Virus record (IMG/VR): IMGVR_UViG_3300032236_000803
Coordinates: 1 to 64,000 of that record
Length of the DNA: 64,000 nucleotides
Direction: 5' to 3' (one strand)
Origin: a virus
Shown here: positions 40,457-48,783 of the stretch, one piece after another
Layout: the number at the start of each line of letters is the position of its first letter
Numbering within the stretch: the stretch's first letter is position 1
The notes under the pieces: generated by a model
Database searches by the model: none
What the model was told of the DNA's origin: nothing
Seen by the model: only the letters and a program-made list of their open reading frames with translations
Program-made: the position numbers and the translations under genes

Positions 40457-43211
40457 CTTTACTCCAGCGCAACAATTTAATATTCTCAACTATGCCAATA
40501 CGTTTGGTGATTGGGTAGTAACAACTAACGCTTTAGTTCTGCAAAATAACGATCTTGCTGCTAATAACTTTACTAAAGCATCAGGAACGCTTTATCTTTC
40601 TGATCCATCTCTTGCTTTGCAAGCTAATACTGCTTCAATTTTCCAGAGTTCTGTACAGGTTATCGGCGTTGGTTCATATGCTTATATACAGAACAATTTA
40701 ACTGTTGGTGCTCCGGGTACAACCAGTAACGGACAAGTATATTTAAATTATCTTGGTGCTGGTCCTGCGCTAACTTCATACGGTTCTATTTTCGCAGACG
40801 GGGCAAACACAGGACTTCTTGTAGCGAATACCGCAAATATTGGCGGTAAATTATACGTATCTAATACTGCATCGTTTTCTAATACAGTAACAATATATGG
40901 TACTGCATACGTTGCGAATAATCTATTCTCTTCTAATACGGTATATGCCGATAAAATCCAAGGCAATACCAGCGTAAATACTTTAGTATTAACTGCGCTG
41001 ACTGAAGTTTATACTAATCTGTTGCAGTCTAATACTGCTGTAAGTACGAATTACCTAGTTTCTGATAGAGTTCAAGCTAATACAAGCGTAACAACAACTA
41101 GTGTTTATGCGTCTAATAGCGTAACTGCAATGACTGTATCTGCTGTAAGTAATGTATTTACAAATTCTATACAATCTAACAGCAGCATTAATACAACCAA
41201 TTCTATTGCAAATGTTGTACAAGCTAATTCGTATGTAAATACTGCTACATTAATAGCAACAAGTAATGTCTTCACTAATACATTACAAGCAAATGTTTCA
41301 GTTAATACTGCATCAGTTTATGCTAACAATATTCAAGCTAATACCATAAGTACGCTTGCGTTCATTGCAAACACTATACAATCGAATACTTCTGTTAATA
41401 CTGCATCATTGACTGTAACTGGTATTGCTACTATCGGTAATGTAATGACTAATATTGTTACTGCAAACTCAGCGGTAATTGGGGCTGGTGGATTAACAAT
41501 TGGCGGTAATTTCGTAATAAGTGGCGCAACAGTTTTCAATTCTCCTACTTTTACAATAAGCGCAAACAGTCCAAATCCTCCTGTAATATTAAATCCTGGA
41601 TATGCTGTTTATAGATCAACCGCTAATGCTTTAATCCGTTGGAATGAAGCTAATACTTATTGGGATATGAACGATGTCAATAGCGGAGCATTCTATAGAG
41701 TATTAACTGACAAATATTTAAGTAATTCTGGCGTATTGAATAGTTCTGGGAATGTTGCAACTTCTTCTGCGTTATATTATGCTAATAATTGGTTACAGGC
41801 AAACGATTCATTAACTTTATCTAATGCTGTAGCTTACGCAAACGCAGCTAATCTTTGGTTACAGGCAAATGACTCATTGACATTGGCAACTGCCCAAACG
41901 TTTTCAAGTAATGCCAATAACATAACTTCTGGTATTTTATCTTTAACACGATTACCTACTTCTGGCGTTGTTGCTGGCGTTTATGGTAATACTGTTAGTA
42001 TACCTACTGTTACGGTTGACCAATACGGAAGAGTAACTGCAGTAAGTAATAACGCAGTATCAACCACGATCAATTTAGCAGGTTCTATTGGAACTGGATC
42101 TGTTGCTGGCGGCGGGACATTAACTTTATCATCTTCTAATACAGCAATAACTAATGTAACTGCCTCTGGATCTACGTTAACAATTAATCCTCAATTATCA
42201 GGAGTTGTTTCAGGATCATATGGTAATGCTACGACTATACCAACAATTACAGTTGATCAATATGGTAGAGTTTTATCAGTTGCAAATAATGCAGTATCAA
42301 CCACGATCAATTTAACAGGTAATTCTGGAACTGGTTCTGTTGCTGGTGGTAATACTTTAATACTAAGTTCATCAAATTCTTCAGTAACAAATGTAGCTGC
42401 TTCCGGAAATACGTTAACAATAAATCCGCAATTATCTGGTGTTACTCCCGGTTCGTATATAATATCTAGTATAACTGTTGACCAATATGGTCGCGTAACT
42501 AGCGCAAGTTCTGGATCTGTTGCTGGCGTAAGTATAAACAATGATACTACATCAGCTTATACTTTCTATCCTTTATTATCGCTTACTACTACTGGAAGTT
42601 TGGCAACAACCAATACTTCAAGTACGAAGTTATCGTTTACTCCGTCCACAGGTATATTATCTGCAACAGGATTTTCTGGATCGGGAGCAGGGTTAACAGG
42701 AACTGGTATTAATTTCACAGCCAATACTGTGGCTAATATCACAGGAACTCAAGTTACTAATGCTCTTGGATATACTCCTTATAATTCAAGCAATCCAAAT
42801 GGATATCTTGCAAATACTTCATCTGCTTCATTTTCAGGGTTAGCTGTAACTGGACAAACTACTTCAACAAAAGGCTACAGAGAAGGTGTGGTTGCAGTCG
42901 GTACAGTAACAGGAGCAACCAATTTAGATTTATCGCAAGGAAATATATTTACAATTACGTTGGGCGCAAGCGGTGTAGCATTTACATTCACAAATCCTCC
43001 GGCATCTGGCGTTGCTTGTACAATAACGTTGATAATAACACAAGACGGTACTGGATCTAGAACGTTTGGATCAATTACTGGTTCTGTTTGGACAGATGGT
43101 AATAAACCAGTTTTAACAACCACTGCTAGTAAAACGGATATGTTATCATTAATGACTGTTAATGGCGGCAGTACTTATTATGGCTCATTCGCAGGAGCAA
43201 ATTTCGGATAA
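40449..43211 (+). CDS. Tail fibre protein
   Basis: A 920-residue fibre. Residues about 150-350 comprise a repeat alternating short beta pieces with N-T-A-S-V or Q-A-N-T-S-V, and two copies of the A-N-x-W-L-Q-A-N-D-S-L-T-L unit shared with 29579-32398 lie around 440-480. Then come two near-identical roughly 80-residue blocks (V-D-Q-Y-G-R-V-T/L...S-N-N-A-V-S-T-T-I-N-L). The C-terminal region ends in a beta sandwich common in fibre tips. It probably binds the host surface. Confidence 0.75.
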   Translation: MSNFTPAQQFNILNYANTFGDWVVTTNALVLQNNDLAANNFTKASGTLYLSDPSLALQANTASIFQSSVQVIGVGSYAYIQNNLTVGAPGTTSNGQVYLNYLGAGPALTSYGSIFADGANTGLLVANTANIGGKLYVSNTASFSNTVTIYGTAYVANNLFSSNTVYADKIQGNTSVNTLVLTALTEVYTNLLQSNTAVSTNYLVSDRVQANTSVTTTSVYASNSVTAMTVSAVSNVFTNSIQSNSSINTTNSIANVVQANSYVNTATLIATSNVFTNTLQANVSVNTASVYANNIQANTISTLAFIANTIQSNTSVNTASLTVTGIATIGNVMTNIVTANSAVIGAGGLTIGGNFVISGATVFNSPTFTISANSPNPPVILNPGYAVYRSTANALIRWNEANTYWDMNDVNSGAFYRVLTDKYLSNSGVLNSSGNVATSSALYYANNWLQANDSLTLSNAVAYANAANLWLQANDSLTLATAQTFSSNANNITSGILSLTRLPTSGVVAGVYGNTVSIPTVTVDQYGRVTAVSNNAVSTTINLAGSIGTGSVAGGGTLTLSSSNTAITNVTASGSTLTINPQLSGVVSGSYGNATTIPTITVDQYGRVLSVANNAVSTTINLTGNSGTGSVAGGNTLILSSSNSSVTNVAASGNTLTINPQLSGVTPGSYIISSITVDQYGRVTSASSGSVAGVSINNDTTSAYTFYPLLSLTTTGSLATTNTSSTKLSFTPSTGILSATGFSGSGAGLTGTGINFTANTVANITGTQVTNALGYTPYNSSNPNGYLANTSSASFSGLAVTGQTTSTKGYREGVVAVGTVTGATNLDLSQGNIFTITLGASGVAFTFTNPPASGVACTITLIITQDGTGSRTFGSITGSVWTDGNKPVLTTTASKTDMLSLMTVNGGSTYYGSFAGANFG

Positions 43212-43237
43212 TATATACTTTTATTTTATGGTATAGT

Positions 43238-44815
43238 ATGAAGAATCAAGTAGAATCTATTTTGATAGTGGGTGGAGGCAGCTCTGGTTGGATGACTGGA
43301 GCTGCTTTAGTAAAACATTTACCAAATGTTAAAATTTCTTTGGTTGAATCTCCTGATATTAAAACAATAGGAGTTGGAGAAAGTACGTTAGGACACATAA
43401 ATGAATTTTTTCATTTTTTAGGATTGCGAGATGAGGATTGGATGAAGCATTGTAATGCTACATACAAAACTTCAATTAAGTTTACTGATTTTAGAGACAA
43501 CCCAAAAGATAAACCTTATGTGTTTCATTATCCGTTTGGGCTTTGGGACTTAACAGACAAACCAAATGGGTTAATGGATTGGTTTGATTATAAAGCAAAA
43601 TATCCAGAAACTCCCTGTGAAAATTTCGCAGAATTTTATCATGACGCAGTATTAATGACTGATCATAATAAAATGACATATAACCAAAATGGCGCAATAA
43701 GGAATTTTAATCCATTCAATGATGTGGCTTATCATATGAATGCTGCGTTATTTGGTGAGTATTTAAGAGATTACGTTTGTAAGCCAAATGGTTTAAATCA
43801 TATATTGGCTACAGTTAAAGGCGCCAGTAAAGACGAATCCGGATGTATTTCAAAGATACATACAGATAAAGGGGATTTAACTGCCGATCTCTATATAGAT
43901 TGTACTGGATTCAAATCATTTCTATTAGAAGAAATTATGGGAATTCAGTTTGAATCTTTTGATGACTTATTAATGAATGATAGAGCTATAGCAGCTCCTA
44001 TTCAATACATTGATAAAAATAAAGAAATGGAATGTGTTACCAATTGTACTGCCATTGAAAATGGATGGGTATGGAATACCCCTTTATGGGATAGGATTGG
44101 AACTGGGTATGTTTATTCCAGTCAATTTGTATCAGATGATGATGCGTTAGGACAGTTTAAAAAACATTTGAAGTCGAATCGTATGATTTGTCAAAATGAT
44201 GCTAGAATAGATACAGCGGAATTTAGGCAACTTAAAATCAGACATGGTAAACACGAAAAGGCTTGGGAGAAAAATGTTGTTGCAGTAGGGTTATCAAATG
44301 GTTTTGTTGAACCTTTAGAATCAACAGGATTATTGATGACTCATGAAGCAATTATAAAATTAGTAAACATTTTAAAGGCAAGAAATAATTATTATAATAA
44401 ACTTGATGTTGATAGTTTTAATTTTTCTTTAAATAACCAAATAGATGGATTTAAAAATTTTATAGCTTTACATTATGCATTAAGTAAAAGGGATGACACG
44501 GAATATTGGAGACACGTCACGAATAATATTTCGTATAAAAATACAGGAATATTTGAATTTTTTTCGCATTCAATGATCAATTCTAGACGGTTTGCATCTA
44601 ATGTAACTGAAGGATTATTTTATATAGCAGCTGGTATGGGATACAATCCTACTGATAGTAGTAGATTAGATTTTCATAACATGGTATATAATGATGATCC
44701 ATATATTCCAGAAAAAGTTATGGATGAATGGTTAAAACATAAAAGACTCGTTATGAAAATTATTGATAGACTACCTACTCATTATGAATTTTTGAAGAAC
44801 AATATATATAAATAA
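43238..44815 (+). CDS. Flavin-dependent tryptophan-halogenase-like enzyme
   Basis: A 525-residue member of the tryptophan halogenase family. The FAD-binding G-G-G-S-S-G-W (12-18) opens the protein. The catalytic lysine position is K77 in A-T-Y-K-T-S-I-K-F. W277-V-W279-N-T-P282 corresponds to the family's W-x-W-x-I-P. The E-P-L-E-S-T-G segment (358-364) holds the catalytic glutamate. These enzymes chlorinate, brominate or iodinate aromatic substrates; a cyanophage member (VirX1) iodinates varied substrates. The Ile-to-Thr change in the W-x-W motif is unusual. A flavin reductase would have to come from the host. Confidence 0.88.
   Translation: MKNQVESILIVGGGSSGWMTGAALVKHLPNVKISLVESPDIKTIGVGESTLGHINEFFHFLGLRDEDWMKHCNATYKTSIKFTDFRDNPKDKPYVFHYPFGLWDLTDKPNGLMDWFDYKAKYPETPCENFAEFYHDAVLMTDHNKMTYNQNGAIRNFNPFNDVAYHMNAALFGEYLRDYVCKPNGLNHILATVKGASKDESGCISKIHTDKGDLTADLYIDCTGFKSFLLEEIMGIQFESFDDLLMNDRAIAAPIQYIDKNKEMECVTNCTAIENGWVWNTPLWDRIGTGYVYSSQFVSDDDALGQFKKHLKSNRMICQNDARIDTAEFRQLKIRHGKHEKAWEKNVVAVGLSNGFVEPLESTGLLMTHEAIIKLVNILKARNNYYNKLDVDSFNFSLNNQIDGFKNFIALHYALSKRDDTEYWRHVTNNISYKNTGIFEFFSHSMINSRRFASNVTEGLFYIAAGMGYNPTDSSRLDFHNMVYNDDPYIPEKVMDEWLKHKRLVMKIIDRLPTHYEFLKNNIYK
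44807..44814 (+). promoter_or_regulatory. T4-type late promoter
   Basis: Exact TATAAATA overlapping the end of the halogenase gene, 33 bases before the gene at 44848. It would start the adhesin-oxygenase transcript. Confidence 0.6.
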
Positions 44816-44847
44816 TTAAAGATAACATTTTATAAGGGTTTGTAAAG

Positions 44848-45150
44848 ATGAAACAAAACATTTTCCTATTTCATAGATTTGACAAACATGCGTCAGATCA
44901 TTTTAACATTAAAAACGTTATATTAAGAAATAAGAATATCCAAGTTCAAACTAGAGGTTATGGAACAGAAGCATCTTGGTCTGAATTTGTCAGTTCATTT
45001 ATTACTTCTTATAGCAAAATCATACTTGAAAATAACATTAAAATAGACCCTAATTTTGATGGATTTATTTTAATGTACGATGATACTATTTTAGAACAAA
45101 GAGTCATTTTAACTGATCTCAACGCAATAATCGCAGAATTATCAAGCTAA
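44848..45150 (+). CDS. Hypothetical protein before the adhesin
   Basis: A 100-residue soluble protein (M-K-Q-N-I-F-L-F-H-R-F-D-K) with no recognised domain. It begins 33 bases downstream of an exact late promoter and ends four bases before the Gly-rich adhesin gene, so the two are co-translated. A specific chaperone for the adhesin is plausible from position, as for T4 gp57/gp38-type helpers, but nothing in the sequence proves it. Confidence 0.55.
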   Translation: MKQNIFLFHRFDKHASDHFNIKNVILRNKNIQVQTRGYGTEASWSEFVSSFITSYSKIILENNIKIDPNFDGFILMYDDTILEQRVILTDLNAIIAELSS

Positions 45151-45154
45151 AACT

Positions 45155-46510
45155 ATGCCAGGGTTTTTCAGAACATTAGCTCCAGCAGGATCGCAGACGC
45201 ATAATTCTGGTACATCCGGTTCATGGGCAGCACCGTTTCGCGTAAGAACCGTTAATATTTCAGTATTAGGCCAACCGGGAAATTCAGGTAATCCTGGAAA
45301 TCCTGGAAATGGCGGATCAGGAGGAAGCGCAGGTAATCCTGGAAATTCAGGTAATCCTGGAAGCCAAGGTAATTCTGGAAATCCAGGAGGACATGCTGGT
45401 GGCGGCGGTGGCGGCGGTGGCGGTGGCGGTGGTGTAGCGCACGTTGTAGTTAGAAATTACCCATATGGTAATTGTAGGGCTACTAATTCTATAGGACAAA
45501 TTAGTGGAAATTACGGGTGTGGTTCTGGCGGGCACTGCAGTAATGCTCCATATGGCGGAGGATGGGGAGGTAGCGGAGCGTCACACCAAGGCCAAGGGAA
45601 CAATTTCGGATGTTACGGAAAAGCTGGTGTGGGCGGTTCTGGCGGAAGCCACGGAAGAGCAGGAACTTTTTGCAGCAATTGTCATTCTCACTGCGGATTT
45701 AGTGGAAATCCAGGGACTGGCGGTCAACCAGGTGCTGCTGGTAATTCGGGAAATTACGGAGCTAGTGGGTCTAATGGTAATAGCGGTAATGGAGGAGGAT
45801 CAGGAAATCCAGGTAATGCAGGATCAGCAGGATCAACAGGAAATAGAGGAGCCAACACTAGTTTTAATATAGTAAATCAGACATATGTTGGTAGCGGGGG
45901 TTCTGGAGGTTCAGCAGGAAACGCAGGCAATCCTGGAAATGCAGGCAATCCAGGTTATGCTGGAAACGGCGGTTCTGCTGGAAACGGAGGCGCTGGAGGA
46001 AACGGAGGCAGCGGAGGATACAGCGTAACAGGAAATGCTGGCGGTGGCGGTAGTGGCATTGGCTTTCCTGGTAATCCAGGCCAACAAGGAGGAAGTATTA
46101 ATGGAAACTGGGGAGGCGGTGGACACGCAAATGCTGGCGTATCTTGGAATTCTGGTTCTGGCGGCGGAAGTGGCGGTGCTGGTGGACATGCTGGCGCAGG
46201 TATATGGTGTTTTCTTTATGGAAATGGACTTAACGCAGGTGGTACTGGCGGTCCAGGCGGTGCTGGCGGTGCTGGTGGGGGAACTTATGGTAATGGAGGT
46301 AACGGAGGTTCGCCAGGTAATTCAGGTTCAGGAGGAAATCCAGGAGGAGCTGGTTCTAACGGAAATGCTGGATCTGGAGCAGGTTCAGGAGGAAGCGGAA
46401 GCCCTGCATCAACATCTAATTATGGTTCACAAAATATAACATACAGAGTAGCCTACCCATATAGCGTAGCGCCATCTGGTTCAGTAACAATAAGTTGGAG
46501 TAGACAATAA
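45155..46510 (+). CDS. Glycine-rich collagen-like adhesin
   Basis: A 451-residue protein. A 40-residue N-terminal domain (M-P-G-F-F-R-T-L-A-P-A-G-S) is followed by about 370 residues of Gly-rich sequence in which triplets Gly-Asn-Pro, Gly-Asn-Ala, Gly-Ser-Gly and Gly-Asn-Gly alternate, with a run of about 13 Gly near residue 90. Several Cys and His lie at about 107-190. The C-terminus returns to a beta-type sequence (Y-S-V-A-P-S-G-S-V-T-I-S-W-S-R). Such Gly-rich tips form collagen-like or polyglycine-II sheets, as in T-even gp38 adhesins, and bind the receptor. Pro falls mostly in the Y position of the triplets, and two prolyl-hydroxylase-type genes follow. Confidence 0.8.
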   Translation: MPGFFRTLAPAGSQTHNSGTSGSWAAPFRVRTVNISVLGQPGNSGNPGNPGNGGSGGSAGNPGNSGNPGSQGNSGNPGGHAGGGGGGGGGGGGVAHVVVRNYPYGNCRATNSIGQISGNYGCGSGGHCSNAPYGGGWGGSGASHQGQGNNFGCYGKAGVGGSGGSHGRAGTFCSNCHSHCGFSGNPGTGGQPGAAGNSGNYGASGSNGNSGNGGGSGNPGNAGSAGSTGNRGANTSFNIVNQTYVGSGGSGGSAGNAGNPGNAGNPGYAGNGGSAGNGGAGGNGGSGGYSVTGNAGGGGSGIGFPGNPGQQGGSINGNWGGGGHANAGVSWNSGSGGGSGGAGGHAGAGIWCFLYGNGLNAGGTGGPGGAGGAGGGTYGNGGNGGSPGNSGSGGNPGGAGSNGNAGSGAGSGGSGSPASTSNYGSQNITYRVAYPYSVAPSGSVTISWSRQ

Positions 46511-46935
46511 TGACAGAAGATAATTACAGTTATACGTATCAAGTAACAGGAACTAATATAGAAACTGGAACTTTTGTAGTAGAATATATGCCAGTTAGCA
46601 CAAATCTAACACCAATCAGCGTTAATTTACAATTAATTCCTTTATATTATACAGATATTGTTGACGCTAACAATGCTCCCATATATACATCTCAAGATGC
46701 AATCCCATTTGAATTACACCTAGAAAGCACTATTAATAGATATGCTCCTCTTATTCAATGGAGGAATCAATATATGATGAGCGATAACATTTCTAATATT
46801 GAATCAGCAAATGGAGCATTTAATCTTAGCGCAAATACTGTTTCTTATCCAAGCGGATTAACTGTGGTAAGAAATCCTAACGATGTAATATTTTCAACAG
46901 CATACAGTATTAAAGTTGTGGAATCTTCTAATTAA
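46510..46935 (+). CDS. Hypothetical fibre-associated protein
   Basis: A 141-residue protein beginning M-T-E-D-N-Y-S-Y-T-Y-Q. It is beta-rich, with V-S-T-N-L-T-P-I-S-V-N-L-Q-L-I-P in the middle and no recognised domain. The start codon overlaps the adhesin stop (TAATG), so it is translationally coupled with the adhesin. It may be a chaperone, a fibre cap or a decoration. Function unknown. Confidence 0.55.
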   Translation: MTEDNYSYTYQVTGTNIETGTFVVEYMPVSTNLTPISVNLQLIPLYYTDIVDANNAPIYTSQDAIPFELHLESTINRYAPLIQWRNQYMMSDNISNIESANGAFNLSANTVSYPSGLTVVRNPNDVIFSTAYSIKVVESSN

Positions 46936-46950
46936 TTATAAAACAAATTT

Positions 46951-47547
46951 ATGAAATTGAGTACTATTCGTATTGAAGATTCATTCTGTTCTTGGAATGA
47001 TTTATTTACTGAAGATGAAATTGATGAAATAGTAAAATATTGCGAAGAAGCACCTAGAATAGACGGTCAAATAGGTGCTGGTGCTGGTGAAAAATTAGAT
47101 ATTGATATAAGAAAATCAAAAGTTTCTTTTATTGAAAGAAACGAAGAAAATAATTGGTTTTTTTCTAGAATACAAGCAGCAAGTAATAAGTTAAATTCAA
47201 AATTTTTTGGATTTGACATCGAAGTTTTAAATACTATGCAATACACTGTTTATGATGAAGAAGGCAGTCATTATGATTGGCATTGGGATATATACACAGG
47301 AAACGCTTTAAATAATTTAGAAGATATTAAACAAAGAAAACTTACATCCGTTTTACAATTAGATAATCCTGATGATTATGAAGAAGGATTTCTTCAATTG
47401 AATTCTTGCGGTACAATATCAGAAGTTGATCGTAAAAAAGGATATATGGTTTGTTTTCCGTCTTTTCTTGTGCACAGAGTTACTCCAGTGAAATCTGGAA
47501 AAAGAAGAACTTTGGTTGCTTGGTTTAATGGTCCTGATTGGAGATAG
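46951..47547 (+). CDS. PKHD-type 2OG-Fe(II) oxygenase (prolyl hydroxylase-like)
   Basis: A 198-residue oxygenase. Iron ligands are visible: H111-W-D113 in H-Y-D-W-H-W-D, and distal H175 in F-P-S-F-L-V-H-R-V-T-P-V, with R185/R186 positioned to bind 2-oxoglutarate (G-K-R-R-T-L-V-A-W). The F-P-S-F-L-x-H-R-V-T-P-V signature is that of PKHD-type hydroxylases related to prolyl 4-hydroxylase. It follows an adhesin with many Gly-Asn-Pro triplets, and the likely target (Pro or Asn of that protein) is inferred from position only. Confidence 0.88.
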   Translation: MKLSTIRIEDSFCSWNDLFTEDEIDEIVKYCEEAPRIDGQIGAGAGEKLDIDIRKSKVSFIERNEENNWFFSRIQAASNKLNSKFFGFDIEVLNTMQYTVYDEEGSHYDWHWDIYTGNALNNLEDIKQRKLTSVLQLDNPDDYEEGFLQLNSCGTISEVDRKKGYMVCFPSFLVHRVTPVKSGKRRTLVAWFNGPDWR

Positions 47548-47549
47548 TA

Positions 47550-48152
47550 ATGATTGATGAATATTATGGTTATCCTGAAGATTTTATAAGAGCATATCCT
47601 AAAGCAGTTAGTAGAGAATTTTGTAGGGGTATGATTGATTATTTTGAATGGTGTAATAAAAACAATAGAACATTCAAAAGAACTGAAGCTACCAAATTGT
47701 TCAAGGATGATGAATCTTGTACAGTCCAACCTTTGGACTATTGGGATATTACATTTTCTAATGACAATCTTGGAGGATATGTTCAAGAATTTAATAATTC
47801 TTTTTGGAATGAATGTTGGCCTTCGTATATTTCTGAAGTAGATATTCTAAGACAAATAAATAGCTGTACAATTTTTTCATATAAAATACAGAAAACTATA
47901 CCTTCTGGCGGTTATCATGTATGGCATTTTGAACAGTCAGAAAGACATTCAAGAAGAATTGCTGCATATGTTCTTTATTTAAATGATGTTCCTGAGGGTG
48001 GTGAAACGGAATTTCTTTATCAACAAAAGAGAATTCCTCCAAGTGAAGGTACATTAGTTATTTTTCCAGCATCATATACGCATACGCATAGAGGAAATCC
48101 ACCACTACGTGGAGTCAAATATATTATGACTGGTTGGATTGAATACGGATAA
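47550..48152 (+). CDS. 2OG-Fe(II) oxygenase, prolyl 4-hydroxylase-like
   Basis: A 200-residue oxygenase started at the ATG at 47550, six bases after a GGAG ribosome-binding site; a TTG four codons earlier is not needed. It has G-G-Y-H-V-W-H126-F-E128 for the proximal ligands (Glu replacing the usual Asp), V-L-Y-L-N-D-V-P-E-G-G-E-T-E-F typical of prolyl 4-hydroxylases, and distal His in Y-T-H-T-H-R-G with K190 for 2-oxoglutarate. It is the second oxygenase in tandem and the last gene before a terminator. Confidence 0.85.
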   Translation: MIDEYYGYPEDFIRAYPKAVSREFCRGMIDYFEWCNKNNRTFKRTEATKLFKDDESCTVQPLDYWDITFSNDNLGGYVQEFNNSFWNECWPSYISEVDILRQINSCTIFSYKIQKTIPSGGYHVWHFEQSERHSRRIAAYVLYLNDVPEGGETEFLYQQKRIPPSEGTLVIFPASYTHTHRGNPPLRGVKYIMTGWIEYG

Positions 48153-48156
48153 ATAG

Positions 48157-48179
48157 AAACCCTCGAAAGAGGGTTTTTT
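48157..48179 (+). terminator. Rho-independent terminator
   Basis: AAACCCTC-GAAA-GAGGGTTT with six T, just after the second oxygenase gene. It closes the adhesin-oxygenase transcript. Confidence 0.9.
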
Positions 48180-48185
48180 AATAAA

Positions 48186-48193
48186 TATAAATA
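48186..48193 (+). promoter_or_regulatory. T4-type late promoter
   Basis: Exact TATAAATA, 28 bases before the gene at 48222, directly after the terminator. It starts the second fibre operon. Confidence 0.75.
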
Positions 48194-48221
48194 ATACTAT
48201 AACTAAAATTAGGATTGTGTA

Positions 48222-48560
48222 ATGGCCGCAGGATATTTAGACCTTTTTATCGACCAAGGACAAGATTTTTCCGCAACAATAACTTTGGATAATATGAATG
48301 GTGGAAGTTATAATACAGCAGGATATTTTGCAGAAGGTACAATAAAATCTTCGTATATTTCAGCCAATGCTGCTGCTTATTTCAATACAACCATCGATGC
48401 GACTGGTGATTTGACAATATCGCTTGATTATCTGACAACCCAAAATTTATCATATGGCCGATATGTTTATGATGTATTTCTAATCAATCCAGCAAATACC
48501 CATTCTAAAGTATTAGAAGGAATTGTTTATTTGAACCCTAGCGCAACGACATTTACCTAA
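48222..48560 (+). CDS. Baseplate/fibre-adaptor-like protein
   Basis: A 112-residue beta-rich protein (M-A-A-G-Y-L-D-L-F-I-D-Q-G-Q-D-F-S-A-T-I-T-L). The D-x-G-x-D-F-x-x-T-I-x-L start and the closing V-L-E-G-I-V-Y-L-N-P-S-A-T resemble an Ig-like adaptor seen in phages before fibre genes. It probably connects the fibre at 48784 to the particle. Function is inferred. Confidence 0.6.
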   Translation: MAAGYLDLFIDQGQDFSATITLDNMNGGSYNTAGYFAEGTIKSSYISANAAAYFNTTIDATGDLTISLDYLTTQNLSYGRYVYDVFLINPANTHSKVLEGIVYLNPSATTFT

Positions 48561-48572
48561 TAGGATATTTTT

Positions 48573-48776
48573 ATGGGAATAAATAATAGTATCAGTGTTA
48601 GAGTCAATAATCAACAAGATTACAAAGTTAAAACTGTAAATCTACAATCCGTTAGACTCCAAAATTTAGTAGATGTCTCCTCAGTAAATCCTCAAGACGG
48701 AGACACCTTGGTATATAATGCTACGACTCAATTATATGAAGCTAAACAGATAAATTTAGACTTCGGAGAATATTAA
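48573..48776 (+). CDS. Small fibre-associated protein
   Basis: A 67-residue protein with the motif V-D-V-S-S-V-N-P-Q-D-G-D-T-L-V-Y-N-A-T-T-Q-L-Y-E-A. The L-x-D-V...D-G-x-x-L-V-Y-N segment also occurs as a module in many phage fibre proteins. It lies just before the largest fibre gene, eight bases upstream. It is probably a joint or connector; function unknown. Confidence 0.6.
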   Translation: MGINNSISVRVNNQQDYKVKTVNLQSVRLQNLVDVSSVNPQDGDTLVYNATTQLYEAKQINLDFGEY

Positions 48777-48783
48777 TATACCA

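Noticed and set aside
45504-46439. Alternative-frame open frames inside the Gly-rich adhesin gene
   Set aside because: They arise from GGN-rich codons; only the frame with Gly-rich sequence has sensible N- and C-terminal domains and a coupled downstream start.
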